Shown piece after piece: positions 1 to 8,617 of a stretch of 39,726 nucleotides of DNA; positions within the stretch are counted from its first letter, which is position 1; the number at the start of each line of letters is the position of its first letter. Both the position numbers and the translations under genes were made by a program. The DNA lies in NCBI GenBank assembly GCA_050996405.1, contig JBPCRW010000186.1:1-39726 (forward strand), read 5' to 3'. The DNA comes from JBPCRW01 sp050996405. GTDB lineage: Bacteria; Acidobacteriota; Blastocatellia; Pyrinomonadales; Pyrinomonadaceae. The notes beneath the pieces are model-generated. The model did not search any database, was not told where the DNA came from, and worked only from the letters and a program-made list of their open reading frames with translations.

Positions 1-737
1 CCGATTTCGTCCAAAAATAAAGTTCCGCCTTCAGCCGTGCGAAACAAACCTTTTTTGTCGGTTTTCGCGTCGGTGAACGCTCCCTTAGTGTGACCGAAAA
101 GTTCCGATTCTAAAAGCGTTTCCGGCAACGCGCCGCAGTTTATCGCCACAAAAGGTTTTGCCGAACGTCCGCTGTAACGATGAATCGCCCTTGCAACTAA
201 TTCTTTTCCCGTGCCGGATTCGCCGGAAATTAAAATGTTGGCGTTGGTTGCGGAAACTTTTTCGACGAGGCGAAAAACCGTTTGCAGAACCGGCGAAGTT
301 CCGATGATTTCGGCAAAACCGGATTGTTTATCAAGCTCGCGCCGCAGGCTGCGATTTTCTCGAAATAATTCGCGCTGGCGGATGGCGTTTTTGACGGTTT
401 GCAGCAAATCTTCGTTGACGAAAGGTTTTGTGATGTAATCGTATGCGCCTTTGCGAAGCGCGGCGATTGCCGAATCGACCGACGAAAAAGCGGTCATAAT
501 TATGACAATCGCTTCGTCGTCAATCGTCTTAATCTGGTCGAGCAGTTCCAGCCCGTCCATACCGTGCATTTTTATATCGGTCAAAGTCAGCGCGACATCT
601 TCAGCCGCAAAAATTTCGAGCGCGGTTTCCGCGCTGTCGGCAGTTAAAATTCTGTAACCGACGGACGCAAGCAACTGGCGAAGAATCGAACGCATCAATT
701 CTTCGTCTTCGACAACCAGAATATTGGCTTGGTTCAT
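1..737 (-). CDS. Sigma-54-dependent response regulator (NtrC family), N-terminal part
   Basis: This gene runs off the left edge; about 245 codons are visible, read from the ATG at 737. The first ~120 residues form a receiver domain with acidic pair D11/E12, phospho-acceptor D54 in LTDIKM, a conserved MTA and the lysine of ITKPF. The sigma-54 AAA+ domain follows, with Walker A GESGTGKE, then ELFGHTKGAFTDA and the start of Walker B at TLFLDEIG. It should activate sigma-54 promoters when phosphorylated by a partner kinase; no kinase gene is in view. The loop that contacts sigma-54 reads GAFTDA instead of the usual GAFTGA. The DNA-binding C-terminus lies outside the window, so the target genes are unknown. 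The gene is divergent from lptD. The family assignment is very secure; the pathway is not known. Confidence 0.95.
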   Translation of the reverse strand, partial: MNQANILVVEDEELMRSILRQLLASVGYRILTADSAETALEIFAAEDVALTLTDIKMHGMDGLELLDQIKTIDDEAIVIIMTAFSSVDSAIAALRKGAYDYITKPFVNEDLLQTVKNAIRQRELFRENRSLRRELDKQSGFAEIIGTSPVLQTVFRLVEKVSATNANILISGESGTGKELVARAIHRYSGRSAKPFVAINCGALPETLLESELFGHTKGAFTDAKTDKKGLFRTAEGGTLFLDEI

Positions 738-741
738 AGTA

Positions 742-819
742 GAAAATTAAAAGTTAAAAGCGAAAATTGCAAAATCAAATTAGCGGAAAGCGGATTTTAA
801 TTTTACCTTTTTAATTTTC
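742..819. repeat. Degenerate heptad-phased inverted repeat
   Basis: The region between the response regulator and lptD begins with two tandem TTAAAAG units (747-760), then CGAAAAT and TGCAAAA in the same seven-base phase. Further on, CTTTTTAATTTTC (807-819) is nearly the reverse complement of GAAAATTAAAAG (742-753), with one extra T, and TTTTAATTTT (795-804) can pair with the same arm. It resembles the clearer heptad hairpins at 10414, 23373 and 39548 but is more diverged, and its AT richness makes chance similarity possible. Confidence 0.45.
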
Positions 820-863
820 GATTCAATCCGTGTTAGCATCGACGTTACTTTTTTATTTTTTCA

Positions 864-3377
864 ATGCGTCTTCATATCTTCCTAAAAGCTATATTTTTTG
901 CGGCATTATTATCGTCGTATTGTGTTTGCGTGTCGGCGCAGCAGGGAAATCCGGTCGAGCGGCAGATTGCCAATCCGATGACCGACACGCCGAATGTCAA
1001 TCCGGTTTCGGCAGAGCCGGAAACGAAATTACCGCAGGTTAAAAAAACAGTGACAACTGAAGGCGGCAACGGCGATTTGGTCGTCTATTCGGACAATCAT
1101 ACGATAGAAGGAAAAGAAGGCAGTCGGATTGATACGCATACCGGAAACGTTGACGCGCGTTACGGAATTTATCGCCTGCAAGCCGATAAAATAACTGTCT
1201 ATGAAGCGACAAATACGATGGTTGCCGAAGGCAGCGTCGTTTTTGACCAGGGAAACGACCAGCGCATTACCGGTACGAAAGCCGAATTTAATTACAAAAC
1301 AAAACTCGGATATTTTGAAAATTCGACCGGCTTTACCAATCAAACCAACGACGGAACGGTGATTTATTTTACGGCGAAAAGAGTCGAACGAGTTTCGTTA
1401 GATGAAGTCGTCGTCATGGACGGAAAATTTACGGCGTGCGAAGACAACGTTCCGAAATGGAGTTTTACGACAAAACGCGCGAGTATTAAAACAGGTGATG
1501 CCGTAAGATTAAAAACTCCGATATTCCGCGTCAAGGATGTTCCGATTATTCCGCTTCCGTATGCGCGAATTTCGCTGAAAAAACAAGACCGCCAATCGGG
1601 ATTTTTAACGCCGACTTTTGGTTATTCCGCCAATAAAGGTTTTCGGCTTTCGACGGCTTATTATCAAACTCTGGGACGTTCGGCGGATGTTACTCTGCGT
1701 AATGATATTTACAGCGCGCGCGGACTCGGTTTCGGTTTCGACGTGCGAACACGCGCTAATTCTCGTTCTTATTTCGATTTCGGATTTTACACCTTCAAGG
1801 ACAGAATTTTCGGCAATCAAGTGGACGCGACGCATCCAGACCAGGGCGGAACGAGTTTTTACGCGCAGGGCGTGCAGTATTTTTCAAACGGATTTACGGC
1901 GGCGGCGGACGTGCGGCAAACTTCGAGTCTGGCGTTCAGGCAGGTTTTCTCCGACAGAATTCAGCAGATTATTTCGCCGATTGAGCTTTCGCAGGTGTTT
2001 ATTAATAAAAGCTGGAATGATTATACATTCAACCTGCTGGCGCGTTCCGAGCAAATTTCGATTCCGAACGTGCGCGTCAAAACGAAAAGTCTGCCGGGTA
2101 TTTCTTTCGAGAAACGCCCGTCTGAATTGAGTTTTTTCAAAGATGCGTATTTCTCGTTTAAGACTGCGGCGGAAGGTGTCAGCCGCCGCGAATCGGTTGA
2201 CGACATCAATCTTTATCGCTCGCTGGTCGGCAGCGACCCAATTGAAACGCCCGCGCTCGTTCAGCGTTTGGACGTTCACCCGCAGGTGACGATTCCGTTC
2301 AGCACAAAATATTTTTCGTTCGCGGCGACGGGCGGTTTTCGTTCGACATATTATTCAAACTCGCTCTCAAATGACGGGCTGCGGAAAGTTTTAAGCCGCG
2401 ATTTAATCCGCAATTACGGCGAGTTCGAGTTTGACGTTCGACCAGTCGCGCTGGCAAAAAATTATTACAAAAAGGACGGAGAATTTCTTTTCCGGCATAC
2501 GATTGAACCGTTTGTCACGTATCGTTACATTACCGGCATCAACAAATTTAACGAGATAATTCGCTTCGATTATGAAGACACCGAGACCGATACCAACGAA
2601 ATCGAATACGGCGTAACGAACCGCTTTTTTACCCGTCATTACACAGAAGCCGTCACGCCCGAAGCGAAAAAACTTCAGCGTGAACATCCCGACCCGAAAA
2701 AAACGCTGGCGATTCAGCCGTATGAAATTTTTTCGCTGACGGTGCGCGGAAAATATTTCTTCGACCCGTATTTCGGCGGCGCGCTCGTTCCGGGTCAGCG
2801 CAACCAGATTGCGCCGATAACCGATTTAACGTTTTATACTTTTGGCGGCATTCCGCGCCGTTTTTCGCCATTAAATATTGACGCGACATATCGCCCGCGC
2901 CGCTTGCTGTTCGTCAATACGCGAATGGATGTCGGTGTGCAGGGCGACGGTCTGCGCGATATTTCCGCAACCGTCGGCTACGATTCAAAACTGCTGAAAA
3001 TTTATCAGACGTTCTATTATACCCGCGCGATAGATTTGATGCCGTCGTTCCAACAATTTAGAAATGCCGCCGGCAAGGAAGCGGGAACTTTGCGCGGCTC
3101 GCAGTACAGTCCTTCGATTTTTGCAGGCGACCGCAATAAGGGAATTTACGGCGGCGTGTCCCTATTTTTCGATTTCGAGAACCGCCGCGCCTTGCAAGCC
3201 TCGCCGCTCATCAGTTCGCTCGGAACGCTCGGTTACGCCTTCGATTGCTGCGCCGTGACGCTGCAAGCCTACACTTTCAACATCGGCGCGCGCCGCGAAA
3301 ACAAATTCGTTTTCAGTTTTAAATTAAACGGCATCGGCACATTCGGCACGGAACAATTCGGACAGGCTTTGAGATAG
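864..3377 (+). CDS. lptD: LPS-assembly protein LptD (OstA)
   Basis: The 837-residue product is an outer-membrane beta-barrel that inserts lipopolysaccharide into the outer leaflet. Residues 1-25 form a signal peptide ending near VSAQQ. An LptA/OstA-like beta-jellyroll follows (roughly residues 60-190), with the typical block TACEDNVPKW, then VPIIPLPYARISL and QSGFLTPTFGYS at the entry to the barrel. The rest alternates aromatic beta-strands. The paired cysteines FDCC near the C-terminus match the conserved double cysteine of LptD, and the single cysteine in TACED is a candidate disulfide partner. The start chosen gives a complete signal peptide but has no Shine-Dalgarno sequence. The gene stands alone, closed by a terminator shared with ilvE. 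Identification is strong. Confidence 0.95.
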   Translation: MRLHIFLKAIFFAALLSSYCVCVSAQQGNPVERQIANPMTDTPNVNPVSAEPETKLPQVKKTVTTEGGNGDLVVYSDNHTIEGKEGSRIDTHTGNVDARYGIYRLQADKITVYEATNTMVAEGSVVFDQGNDQRITGTKAEFNYKTKLGYFENSTGFTNQTNDGTVIYFTAKRVERVSLDEVVVMDGKFTACEDNVPKWSFTTKRASIKTGDAVRLKTPIFRVKDVPIIPLPYARISLKKQDRQSGFLTPTFGYSANKGFRLSTAYYQTLGRSADVTLRNDIYSARGLGFGFDVRTRANSRSYFDFGFYTFKDRIFGNQVDATHPDQGGTSFYAQGVQYFSNGFTAAADVRQTSSLAFRQVFSDRIQQIISPIELSQVFINKSWNDYTFNLLARSEQISIPNVRVKTKSLPGISFEKRPSELSFFKDAYFSFKTAAEGVSRRESVDDINLYRSLVGSDPIETPALVQRLDVHPQVTIPFSTKYFSFAATGGFRSTYYSNSLSNDGLRKVLSRDLIRNYGEFEFDVRPVALAKNYYKKDGEFLFRHTIEPFVTYRYITGINKFNEIIRFDYEDTETDTNEIEYGVTNRFFTRHYTEAVTPEAKKLQREHPDPKKTLAIQPYEIFSLTVRGKYFFDPYFGGALVPGQRNQIAPITDLTFYTFGGIPRRFSPLNIDATYRPRRLLFVNTRMDVGVQGDGLRDISATVGYDSKLLKIYQTFYYTRAIDLMPSFQQFRNAAGKEAGTLRGSQYSPSIFAGDRNKGIYGGVSLFFDFENRRALQASPLISSLGTLGYAFDCCAVTLQAYTFNIGARRENKFVFSFKLNGIGTFGTEQFGQALR

Positions 3378-3422
3378 CCGGAAAAAATTTAATCAGTCTT
3401 TTCTATTTTTAATTGTAAAAAT

Positions 3423-3460
3423 AAAAACTCGCGTCCTTTTGATAAAGAGCGCGAGTTTTT
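3423..3460. terminator. Bidirectional intrinsic terminator between lptD and ilvE
   Basis: AAAAACTCGCG (3423-3433) pairs with CGCGAGTTTTT (3450-3460), and CTTT/AAAG can pair within the loop. A-runs and T-runs flank the GC-rich core on both sides, so the hairpin can stop transcription arriving from either of the two convergent genes. Confidence 0.85.
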
Positions 3461-3480
3461 ATTTTTTTCCATTAAGTAGA

Positions 3481-4476
3481 TTATTTCGTTTCGTTGACCG
3501 AAGCTGTTGCCGACGCTTCGCTAACATAAGTCAGCCACGGCGCGTTGTTCGGCGCGGGGCGTTCGCCTTTGATGACATCGAAGAAAACGTCCTGCAATTT
3601 TTTCGTGATTTCGCCGCATTTTCCCGCGCCGATGGTGATGCGGTCAACCGAGCGAATCGGCGTAATTTCGGCGGCAGTTCCCGTAAAGAAAAGCTCGTCC
3701 GTCAGATAAAGCGCGGCTCGCTGAATCGAAGTTTCTTCGACCGGAATGCCGAGTTCGCGCGCAATCTTAATTACAGAATCGCGCGTGATGCCGGGCAGAA
3801 TTGACGCGCCGAGCGGCGGCGTAATCAGCGTTCCGTTGTTGACCAAAAAGATATTTTCGCCCGAACCTTCGGAAACGTAGCCTCTGTCATCAAGCGCGAT
3901 ACCTTCGCTGAATCCGCCTAAAATCGCTTCCATTTTTATAAGCTGCGAGTTCATATAATTCGCGCCCGCTTTCGCCATCGCCGGAAGGGAATTTGAAGTG
4001 ATGCGCGTCCAGCTTGAAACGCAAACGTCAACGCCCGCCTCCAACGCTTCTTCGCCGAGATATTTGCCCCAATCCCAGGCGGCGAGATAACAGTCAACCG
4101 GATTCGGAAACGGATTCACGCCGAAAGCGGGTTTAGCTTCGTCCAAACTGCGGAAAATAATCGGGCGAATATAGCAGGCTTCGAGACCGCTGTCGCGCAC
4201 CAATTCGACCGCCGCTTTGCACAAATCGTCGCGCGTGACTTTGGCATCCATCCGGTAAATTTTCGCAGAATTTAAAAGTCGCTGCATATGTTCGGTCAGG
4301 CGAAAAATCGCCGCGCCTCTTCGCGTTTCGTAGGCGCGAATGCCTTCAAAAACGCTCGAACCGTAATGAATCGCGTGCGTCATGACGTGGACGCGGGCGT
4401 TGTCCCATTCGATAAATTCCCCGTTGCGCCAAACTTTGGGCGCAATTCGCAGCGTGCTGACATCTTTATTTGACAT
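3481..4476 (-). CDS. ilvE: Branched-chain amino acid aminotransferase (PLP fold type IV)
   Basis: The 331-residue product transfers amino groups between glutamate and the 2-oxo acids of valine, leucine and isoleucine. Family hallmarks are HYGSSVFEGIRAY near residue 37, the PLP lysine K169 in AMAKAGANYMNS, GYVSEGSGENIFLV and SILPGITRDSV. The length is somewhat above the ~310 residues common in the family, because of a C-terminal extension of about 20 residues rich in Ala, Ser and Asn. The start at 4476 is preceded by AAGGAG about 12 bases upstream. It is transcribed alone, convergent with lptD. D-amino acid transaminase or aminodeoxychorismate lyase are related but less likely, given the full IlvE-type motifs. 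Confidence 0.92.
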   Translation of the reverse strand: MSNKDVSTLRIAPKVWRNGEFIEWDNARVHVMTHAIHYGSSVFEGIRAYETRRGAAIFRLTEHMQRLLNSAKIYRMDAKVTRDDLCKAAVELVRDSGLEACYIRPIIFRSLDEAKPAFGVNPFPNPVDCYLAAWDWGKYLGEEALEAGVDVCVSSWTRITSNSLPAMAKAGANYMNSQLIKMEAILGGFSEGIALDDRGYVSEGSGENIFLVNNGTLITPPLGASILPGITRDSVIKIARELGIPVEETSIQRAALYLTDELFFTGTAAEITPIRSVDRITIGAGKCGEITKKLQDVFFDVIKGERPAPNNAPWLTYVSEASATASVNETK

Positions 4477-5042
4477 AAAATTGAAATGCTCCTTGCAGGA
4501 AAGAAATATGCAGTTAAATCGCTTGGAAGAACTAAAAAAAATCGCTTCTTTGAATATAAAATGTTATTAAGCAATAATTTTTACTAAACGACAGCATAAA
4601 CTATGAAAATGAGTTTCGCAAGAAACTGCCGCAATTATAAGACGGCTGAAAGCCTGCGGTTTGAAAGGTTTGATTTTAACCGGAAACATAATTTTTACCT
4701 TTATCTGAAAATTTACAGATTGGATTTTAATTGTCAGTAGCAGGCTGGAATAAATCAAATAAAAAAACGTCATTCTGGTTGTTTTCAAATAAAATCTGAA
4801 ATGGCTAAGATTGTTTTTACCCGAACTTCTAAAAAAATCTCGCTCCCGACAATAAAATAAATTTCTCTTAAAAACCGCTTGCTATTTTTTTTTTTCTGTG
4901 ATAGTAAAGAGGCGAAAGGCAAATTTAGGAATTCACCGATTGCTTGTAAATCACCCTGACTCTCGCCTCAAACTCTAGTGTCTGATACATTACAAGCAAT
5001 TCTAAAGACTTCTTGTGACATTTGTCTGATAAGGAGAATTTT
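4477..5042. other. AT-rich intergenic region upstream of the metzincin gene pair
   Basis: This 566-base stretch separates ilvE from the gene starting at 5043. Only short, low-complexity reading frames occur in it, and none has a ribosome site or a recognisable product. It holds a T-run of about 12 bases near 4886, a possible promoter (TTGCTA at 4879-4884, 17-base spacer, TAGTAA at 4902-4907), and the interleaved inverted repeats described separately. A direct repeat TGTCTGATA occurs at 4979-4987 and 5023-5031. No RNA gene was recognised. Confidence 0.6.
4909..5000. promoter_or_regulatory. Interleaved inverted repeats (possible pseudoknot or operator)
   Basis: ATTGCTTGTAA (4939-4949) is the exact reverse complement of TTACAAGCAAT (4990-5000). 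GAGGCGA (4909-4915) is the exact reverse complement of TCGCCTC (4963-4969). The two pairs interlock (a-b-a'-b'), which as RNA would be a pseudoknot and as DNA could be two overlapping long-spaced operators. They lie 40-130 bases upstream of the start at 5043. The pairing is seen directly; the function is unknown. Confidence 0.4.
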
Positions 5043-5864
5043 ATGAAGAATAAAAGAGAATTACTTACAGCTATTAGTATTATTTTTGTATTTCTTATTG
5101 TTGCAACAACACTAATTGTCCACAGCCAAAAACAGGATGACCAGAACTATCGGCAGCAAAGAATTCAACAGTTGCAAAAAATTCAACAGGACGTTCCAAT
5201 AGCTAATTATAACGAATTGCTTCCCGATAACATTGAAGAAAGAACAAAGCGTGTCAAGAAAAACAGAGTCAGAAATCTTAAACTTCAGCCGCCTAATGAT
5301 CCGAGACGATTTGCCCTAACTGAAGAAAGCGAATCTACTTATGGATTAACTCCAAACGATCTTCACGTTGAACCAGCGATTCCCGCCAAACGAAGTGACG
5401 CAATTATCGTCGGTGAAGTAATCAATGGAGAAGCTCATTTGTCGGAAGACAAAGTTTCCATTTATTCCGAGTTTGCAGTTAGAAATCTTGGAGTCCTCAA
5501 AAATACTTCGCCCGAATCATTTAGTCCTGAAAAACCAGTCATTGTTTCCCGCGAAGGCGGCGGAGTAAGATTTCCTTCCGGCAAAGTCATTTTTAGTTTC
5601 GTATTAGACAGACCGATGCCGAAAATTGGCAGAATCTATGCATTCTTTTTAAAGTATTCCGATGAAACAGGGTTTTCCATTATTACCGCCTATGAATTGA
5701 TGCAGAGACAAGTTTTTCCTCTGGACGGAATAGTGCCTACTAACGGGGCAATCGTCAGGCAATTTGCCGGACACCAGAGTTTTAAAGGCGCGCCTGAAGC
5801 CGATTTTCTCAATCGGGTGAAAGCAGCTATCGCTAATAACTCAGATGTATTTATCAGGAAGTAG
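5043..5864 (+). CDS. Membrane-anchored protein of unknown function
   Basis: I do not recognise this 273-residue protein. One hydrophobic N-terminal segment (about residues 8-27) should act as a signal anchor or uncleaved signal, followed by a Gln-rich, probably helical stretch (residues ~29-50) and a soluble domain containing DAIIVGEVINGEAHL and VSREGGGVRFPSGKVIFS, which looks like a beta-rich fold. The ATG at 5043 has a strong AAGGAG at 5031-5036; a TTG start at 5022 would include that ribosome site in the coding part and is less likely. The stop is five bases before the metzincin start, so the two are probably co-transcribed. Codon use is more AT-rich than that of lptD or lpxB. Confidence 0.8.
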   Translation: MKNKRELLTAISIIFVFLIVATTLIVHSQKQDDQNYRQQRIQQLQKIQQDVPIANYNELLPDNIEERTKRVKKNRVRNLKLQPPNDPRRFALTEESESTYGLTPNDLHVEPAIPAKRSDAIIVGEVINGEAHLSEDKVSIYSEFAVRNLGVLKNTSPESFSPEKPVIVSREGGGVRFPSGKVIFSFVLDRPMPKIGRIYAFFLKYSDETGFSIITAYELMQRQVFPLDGIVPTNGAIVRQFAGHQSFKGAPEADFLNRVKAAIANNSDVFIRK

Positions 5865-5868
5865 CAAT

Positions 5869-7356
5869 ATGAAACTTTCCTCCTTAAAGACATCGAGCAG
5901 AATTGTTATCGCAGTCTTTCTCTGTTGCGCTTTAGTTTTAGTGCGAGTTTCAACCGACTATCTAATTAACGCACAACTGTATTGTAATCCACAAAGCACA
6001 CCGCTTCCTGATGCAAGTGGCGATTTAAGTCGTTGGTCTCAAAATGATTCTGTTCAAGTCAATGTCAATAGTAATCCGGGTCAATTTAGCTCGGATGAGT
6101 TTAACAACTGTATAAAACCCGCTTTTGATAATTTCAATCTAGCTAATTTACCAATCACCCTCGGTGGAAACTCCTCAGGGGTAAATTTTTCAGTAACTTT
6201 TTCACCAAATGTGGTGGCTGCAATTTCCGGCGGGGTTTCTAGAAATGAACCCGGGATTTTTAGAGGATACCAAATAAATAGAGAAGATCTTGGTCAATTT
6301 GATGGGGGAATAACTTATCCTGGAAACGATGCATTTTATCGTATCAGCGCAACGACTGTGATGAACAGCCAAATTACCAATTGTACTGCCCTACGGAATA
6401 CCGTAGCACACGAAATTGGTCATACTATGGGTTTAGATCATGATTGTGCAGCTCCGGGAAATCTCTGTAATGTCGCAGGAGAGAAGACAGTAATGAATAA
6501 TTTGCTTTGCGGAGAAGCCTCAAATGATCCACAGAACCCATGCCTTCGTTCAGATTTTAATAATGAAACTTGGGGTCGAGGAAGTCCTTCTGAATGTGAC
6601 AATGATGTAATTAAATGTCAAGTTTATAAACTTTGCCCAACACCTTCGCCTTCGCCGACACCAGGGGAGGAATATTGTGTAGCGAATCCGAACCCGCACG
6701 CTTATCCAAAATGCTTGGGCTGTGATGTGGCAAGGTCACAGTGTTTTACTTGGAATGACAATACTTGCACCTGCGATGATTCTTCGATACCGCCTGACCC
6801 GTCACCGATTCTGGTAGATGTCGCCGGAAACGGATTTAATCTGACGAATGCCGCTAACGGAGTGAGATTCGACCTTGACAGTAACGGAGAGAAAGAACAG
6901 CTTTCTTGGACTGCTCCGAACTCCGACGATGCTTTTCTAGTTTTAGACAGAAACAATAATGGAATGATTGACAACGGACAAGAGTTGTTCGGCAACTTTT
7001 CGCCGCAGCCCGCGCCGCCTTCAGGACAACAAAGAAACGGATTTCTGGCTCTTGCAGAGTTTGACAAGCCGCAAAACGGCGGAAATTCTGACGGCGGAAT
7101 TGACGCGAGAGATGCCGTGTTCCCGAATTTAAGATTATGGATAGACGCGAATCACAACGGCATAGCAGAGCCAAACGAATTGCATCCATTGCCGGAGTTT
7201 GATGTTGTGGCGATAGAGCTTAATTATCATGAATCGAAACGGACGGACGAGTTCGGCAATCAATTTAGATACAGAGCCAAAGTCTGGGATTCAAAAACAG
7301 GCAGAAACGGTGTCGGTCGCTGGGCTTGGGATGTCTTTTTAATCAGACCGAGATAA
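5869..7356 (+). CDS. Secreted metzincin-type zinc metalloprotease with calcium-loop C-terminus
   Basis: The 495-residue product begins with a signal peptide (hydrophobic residues ~12-30). The zinc site HEIGHTMGLDH gives H181, H185 and H191 with catalytic E182, and M209 in KTVMNN is a plausible Met-turn, so the first half is a matrixin/pappalysin-like metzincin. A Pro/Ser/Thr linker (PTPSPSPTPG) and a Cys-rich stretch follow. The C-terminal part has DxDxNG loops: FDLDSNGE, LDRNNNGMIDNGQE and IDANHNGIAEPNE, the last two fitting EF-hand-like calcium loops. Similar tails occur on secreted calcium-binding proteins. AGGAAG at 5856-5861 supports the start at 5869. The substrate is unknown. It probably forms an operon with the preceding gene, ended by the terminator at 7381. 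Confidence 0.88.
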   Translation: MKLSSLKTSSRIVIAVFLCCALVLVRVSTDYLINAQLYCNPQSTPLPDASGDLSRWSQNDSVQVNVNSNPGQFSSDEFNNCIKPAFDNFNLANLPITLGGNSSGVNFSVTFSPNVVAAISGGVSRNEPGIFRGYQINREDLGQFDGGITYPGNDAFYRISATTVMNSQITNCTALRNTVAHEIGHTMGLDHDCAAPGNLCNVAGEKTVMNNLLCGEASNDPQNPCLRSDFNNETWGRGSPSECDNDVIKCQVYKLCPTPSPSPTPGEEYCVANPNPHAYPKCLGCDVARSQCFTWNDNTCTCDDSSIPPDPSPILVDVAGNGFNLTNAANGVRFDLDSNGEKEQLSWTAPNSDDAFLVLDRNNNGMIDNGQELFGNFSPQPAPPSGQQRNGFLALAEFDKPQNGGNSDGGIDARDAVFPNLRLWIDANHNGIAEPNELHPLPEFDVVAIELNYHESKRTDEFGNQFRYRAKVWDSKTGRNGVGRWAWDVFLIRPR

Positions 7357-7380
7357 GGCAACCGCCAACAAAATTAGCAC

Positions 7381-7418
7381 AGAAGGGAGTGAGTTGTAAC
7401 AGACTCGCTTTCTTTTTT
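7381..7418 (+). terminator. Intrinsic terminator after the metzincin gene
   Basis: AGTGAGT (7388-7394) pairs with ACTCGCT (7403-7409), and the stem extends outward through GGG/TTC and AA/TT pairs. A T-run (7413-7418) follows. It separates the metzincin pair from lpxB. Confidence 0.8.
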
Positions 7419-7438
7419 AACTGTTGGAAAAATGTTTA

Positions 7439-8608
7439 ATGACGAAAACTTATAAAATAATGATAGTGGCGGGCGAATCTTCGGGCGACGCGCACGCCGC
7501 CGCGCTCGTCCGCGAATTGAGAAAAAAATCGCCGGACGCGAACCTTGAATTTTTCGGCGCGACCGGCGCGAAGATGCGCGAAGCGGACGTGGAAACCGTT
7601 CTCAACGCAGACGATTTAGCGATTGTCGGATTGCCGGAAATCGCCCGCGCTCTGCCGATGTTCTGGAACGCTTTTCAGACGCTGAAGAAAACGGCAATCG
7701 AACGAAAGCCCGACGCGGTGATTCTCGTAGATTTCCCCGACTTTAATTTAAAACTCGCTAAAACTTTAAAAAAAGCCGGACTGCAAATTATTTATTACAT
7801 CTCGCCGCAGCTTTGGGCGTGGCGAAAATATCGCGTTAAAACGATTGAAAAATATGTCGATTTACTGCTGACAATTTTGCCGTTTGAAAAAAATTGGTAT
7901 CGAGCGCGGGGAATTTCGCACGTCGAATACGTCGGCAATCCTCTGGCAGGAGAAGTTTTCGCAAAATTCGGGCGCGAGGAATTTTGCGCGAAATATAATT
8001 TGGATTCGGACAAACCAATTATCGCACTTTTGCCCGGCAGTCGTCACAAGGAAATCGTTAAAATTTTGCCGCCGATGGTTGAAACGGCTTCGTTGATGGC
8101 GCGGGAAAATAGCGAAATACAATTTGTCGTCGCGCTCGGTTCGACGCGCCGCCTGGCGGAAACGAAAGCGGAAATCGAAAACGCGCGAAAGAAAAATCCG
8201 AAGCTGCCGAGAGTTTTAATTACTGTTTGCGGCGAAACGCGCGAGGCTCTAAAAGCGGCGGACGCGGCGGCGGTTAAAAGCGGCACGGCGACTTTGGAGA
8301 CGGCGATTATCGGCACGCCTCTGGCAATCGTCTATAAAACTTCCGCGCTGAATTACAAACTTTTGCGTCCGCTCATCAGCGTTCCGCATTTCGGATTGGT
8401 CAATCTCGCCGCCGGAAAAAGACTGGCGAAAGAATTTATTCAGGACGCTTTCACCGCGCGGAATTTATCGCAGGAATTGTTTCGCCTGCTCACGCCGGAA
8501 ACAAATCGTGAAATGCGCGAAAGACTCAAAGAAATAACCGAAAGTTTAAGCGGCGGCGCGGCAGAACTGGCGGCGAAAGCGATTCTTAAAAAAATAAAAT
8601 CCGAATAA
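7439..8608 (+). CDS. lpxB: Lipid-A-disaccharide synthase
   Basis: The 389-residue product is a GT19 glycosyltransferase that joins UDP-2,3-diacylglucosamine and lipid X to form the lipid A disaccharide at the inner membrane. Seen are the N-terminal signature AGESSGDAHAAAL (residues 11-23), IVGLPEIARALP, VLVDFPDFNLKLAK, YYISPQLWAWRKYR, YVGNPLAGE, LLPGSRHKEI and SGTATLETAIIGTPLAIVYK, all in family order. Length is normal for LpxB. I chose the ATG at 7439 over an upstream TTG because the protein then begins directly before the first conserved strand. Its stop is nine bases from the end of convergent lpxD, with no clear terminator between. Confidence 0.95.
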   Translation: MTKTYKIMIVAGESSGDAHAAALVRELRKKSPDANLEFFGATGAKMREADVETVLNADDLAIVGLPEIARALPMFWNAFQTLKKTAIERKPDAVILVDFPDFNLKLAKTLKKAGLQIIYYISPQLWAWRKYRVKTIEKYVDLLLTILPFEKNWYRARGISHVEYVGNPLAGEVFAKFGREEFCAKYNLDSDKPIIALLPGSRHKEIVKILPPMVETASLMARENSEIQFVVALGSTRRLAETKAEIENARKKNPKLPRVLITVCGETREALKAADAAAVKSGTATLETAIIGTPLAIVYKTSALNYKLLRPLISVPHFGLVNLAAGKRLAKEFIQDAFTARNLSQELFRLLTPETNREMRERLKEITESLSGGAAELAAKAILKKIKSE

Positions 8609-8617
8609 TAAAAAGTA

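Noticed and set aside
1618..2130. Open frame of 170 codons inside lptD
   Set aside because: Arg/Ser-rich shadow frame without ribosome site; lptD is intact across it.
4477..4600. T-box or other leader RNA for ilvE
   Set aside because: No specifier loop, T-box core or leader peptide with branched-chain codons could be found.
4567..4788. Possible 73-residue gene on the minus strand
   Set aside because: Low-complexity AT-rich frame, no ribosome site and no recognisable domain.
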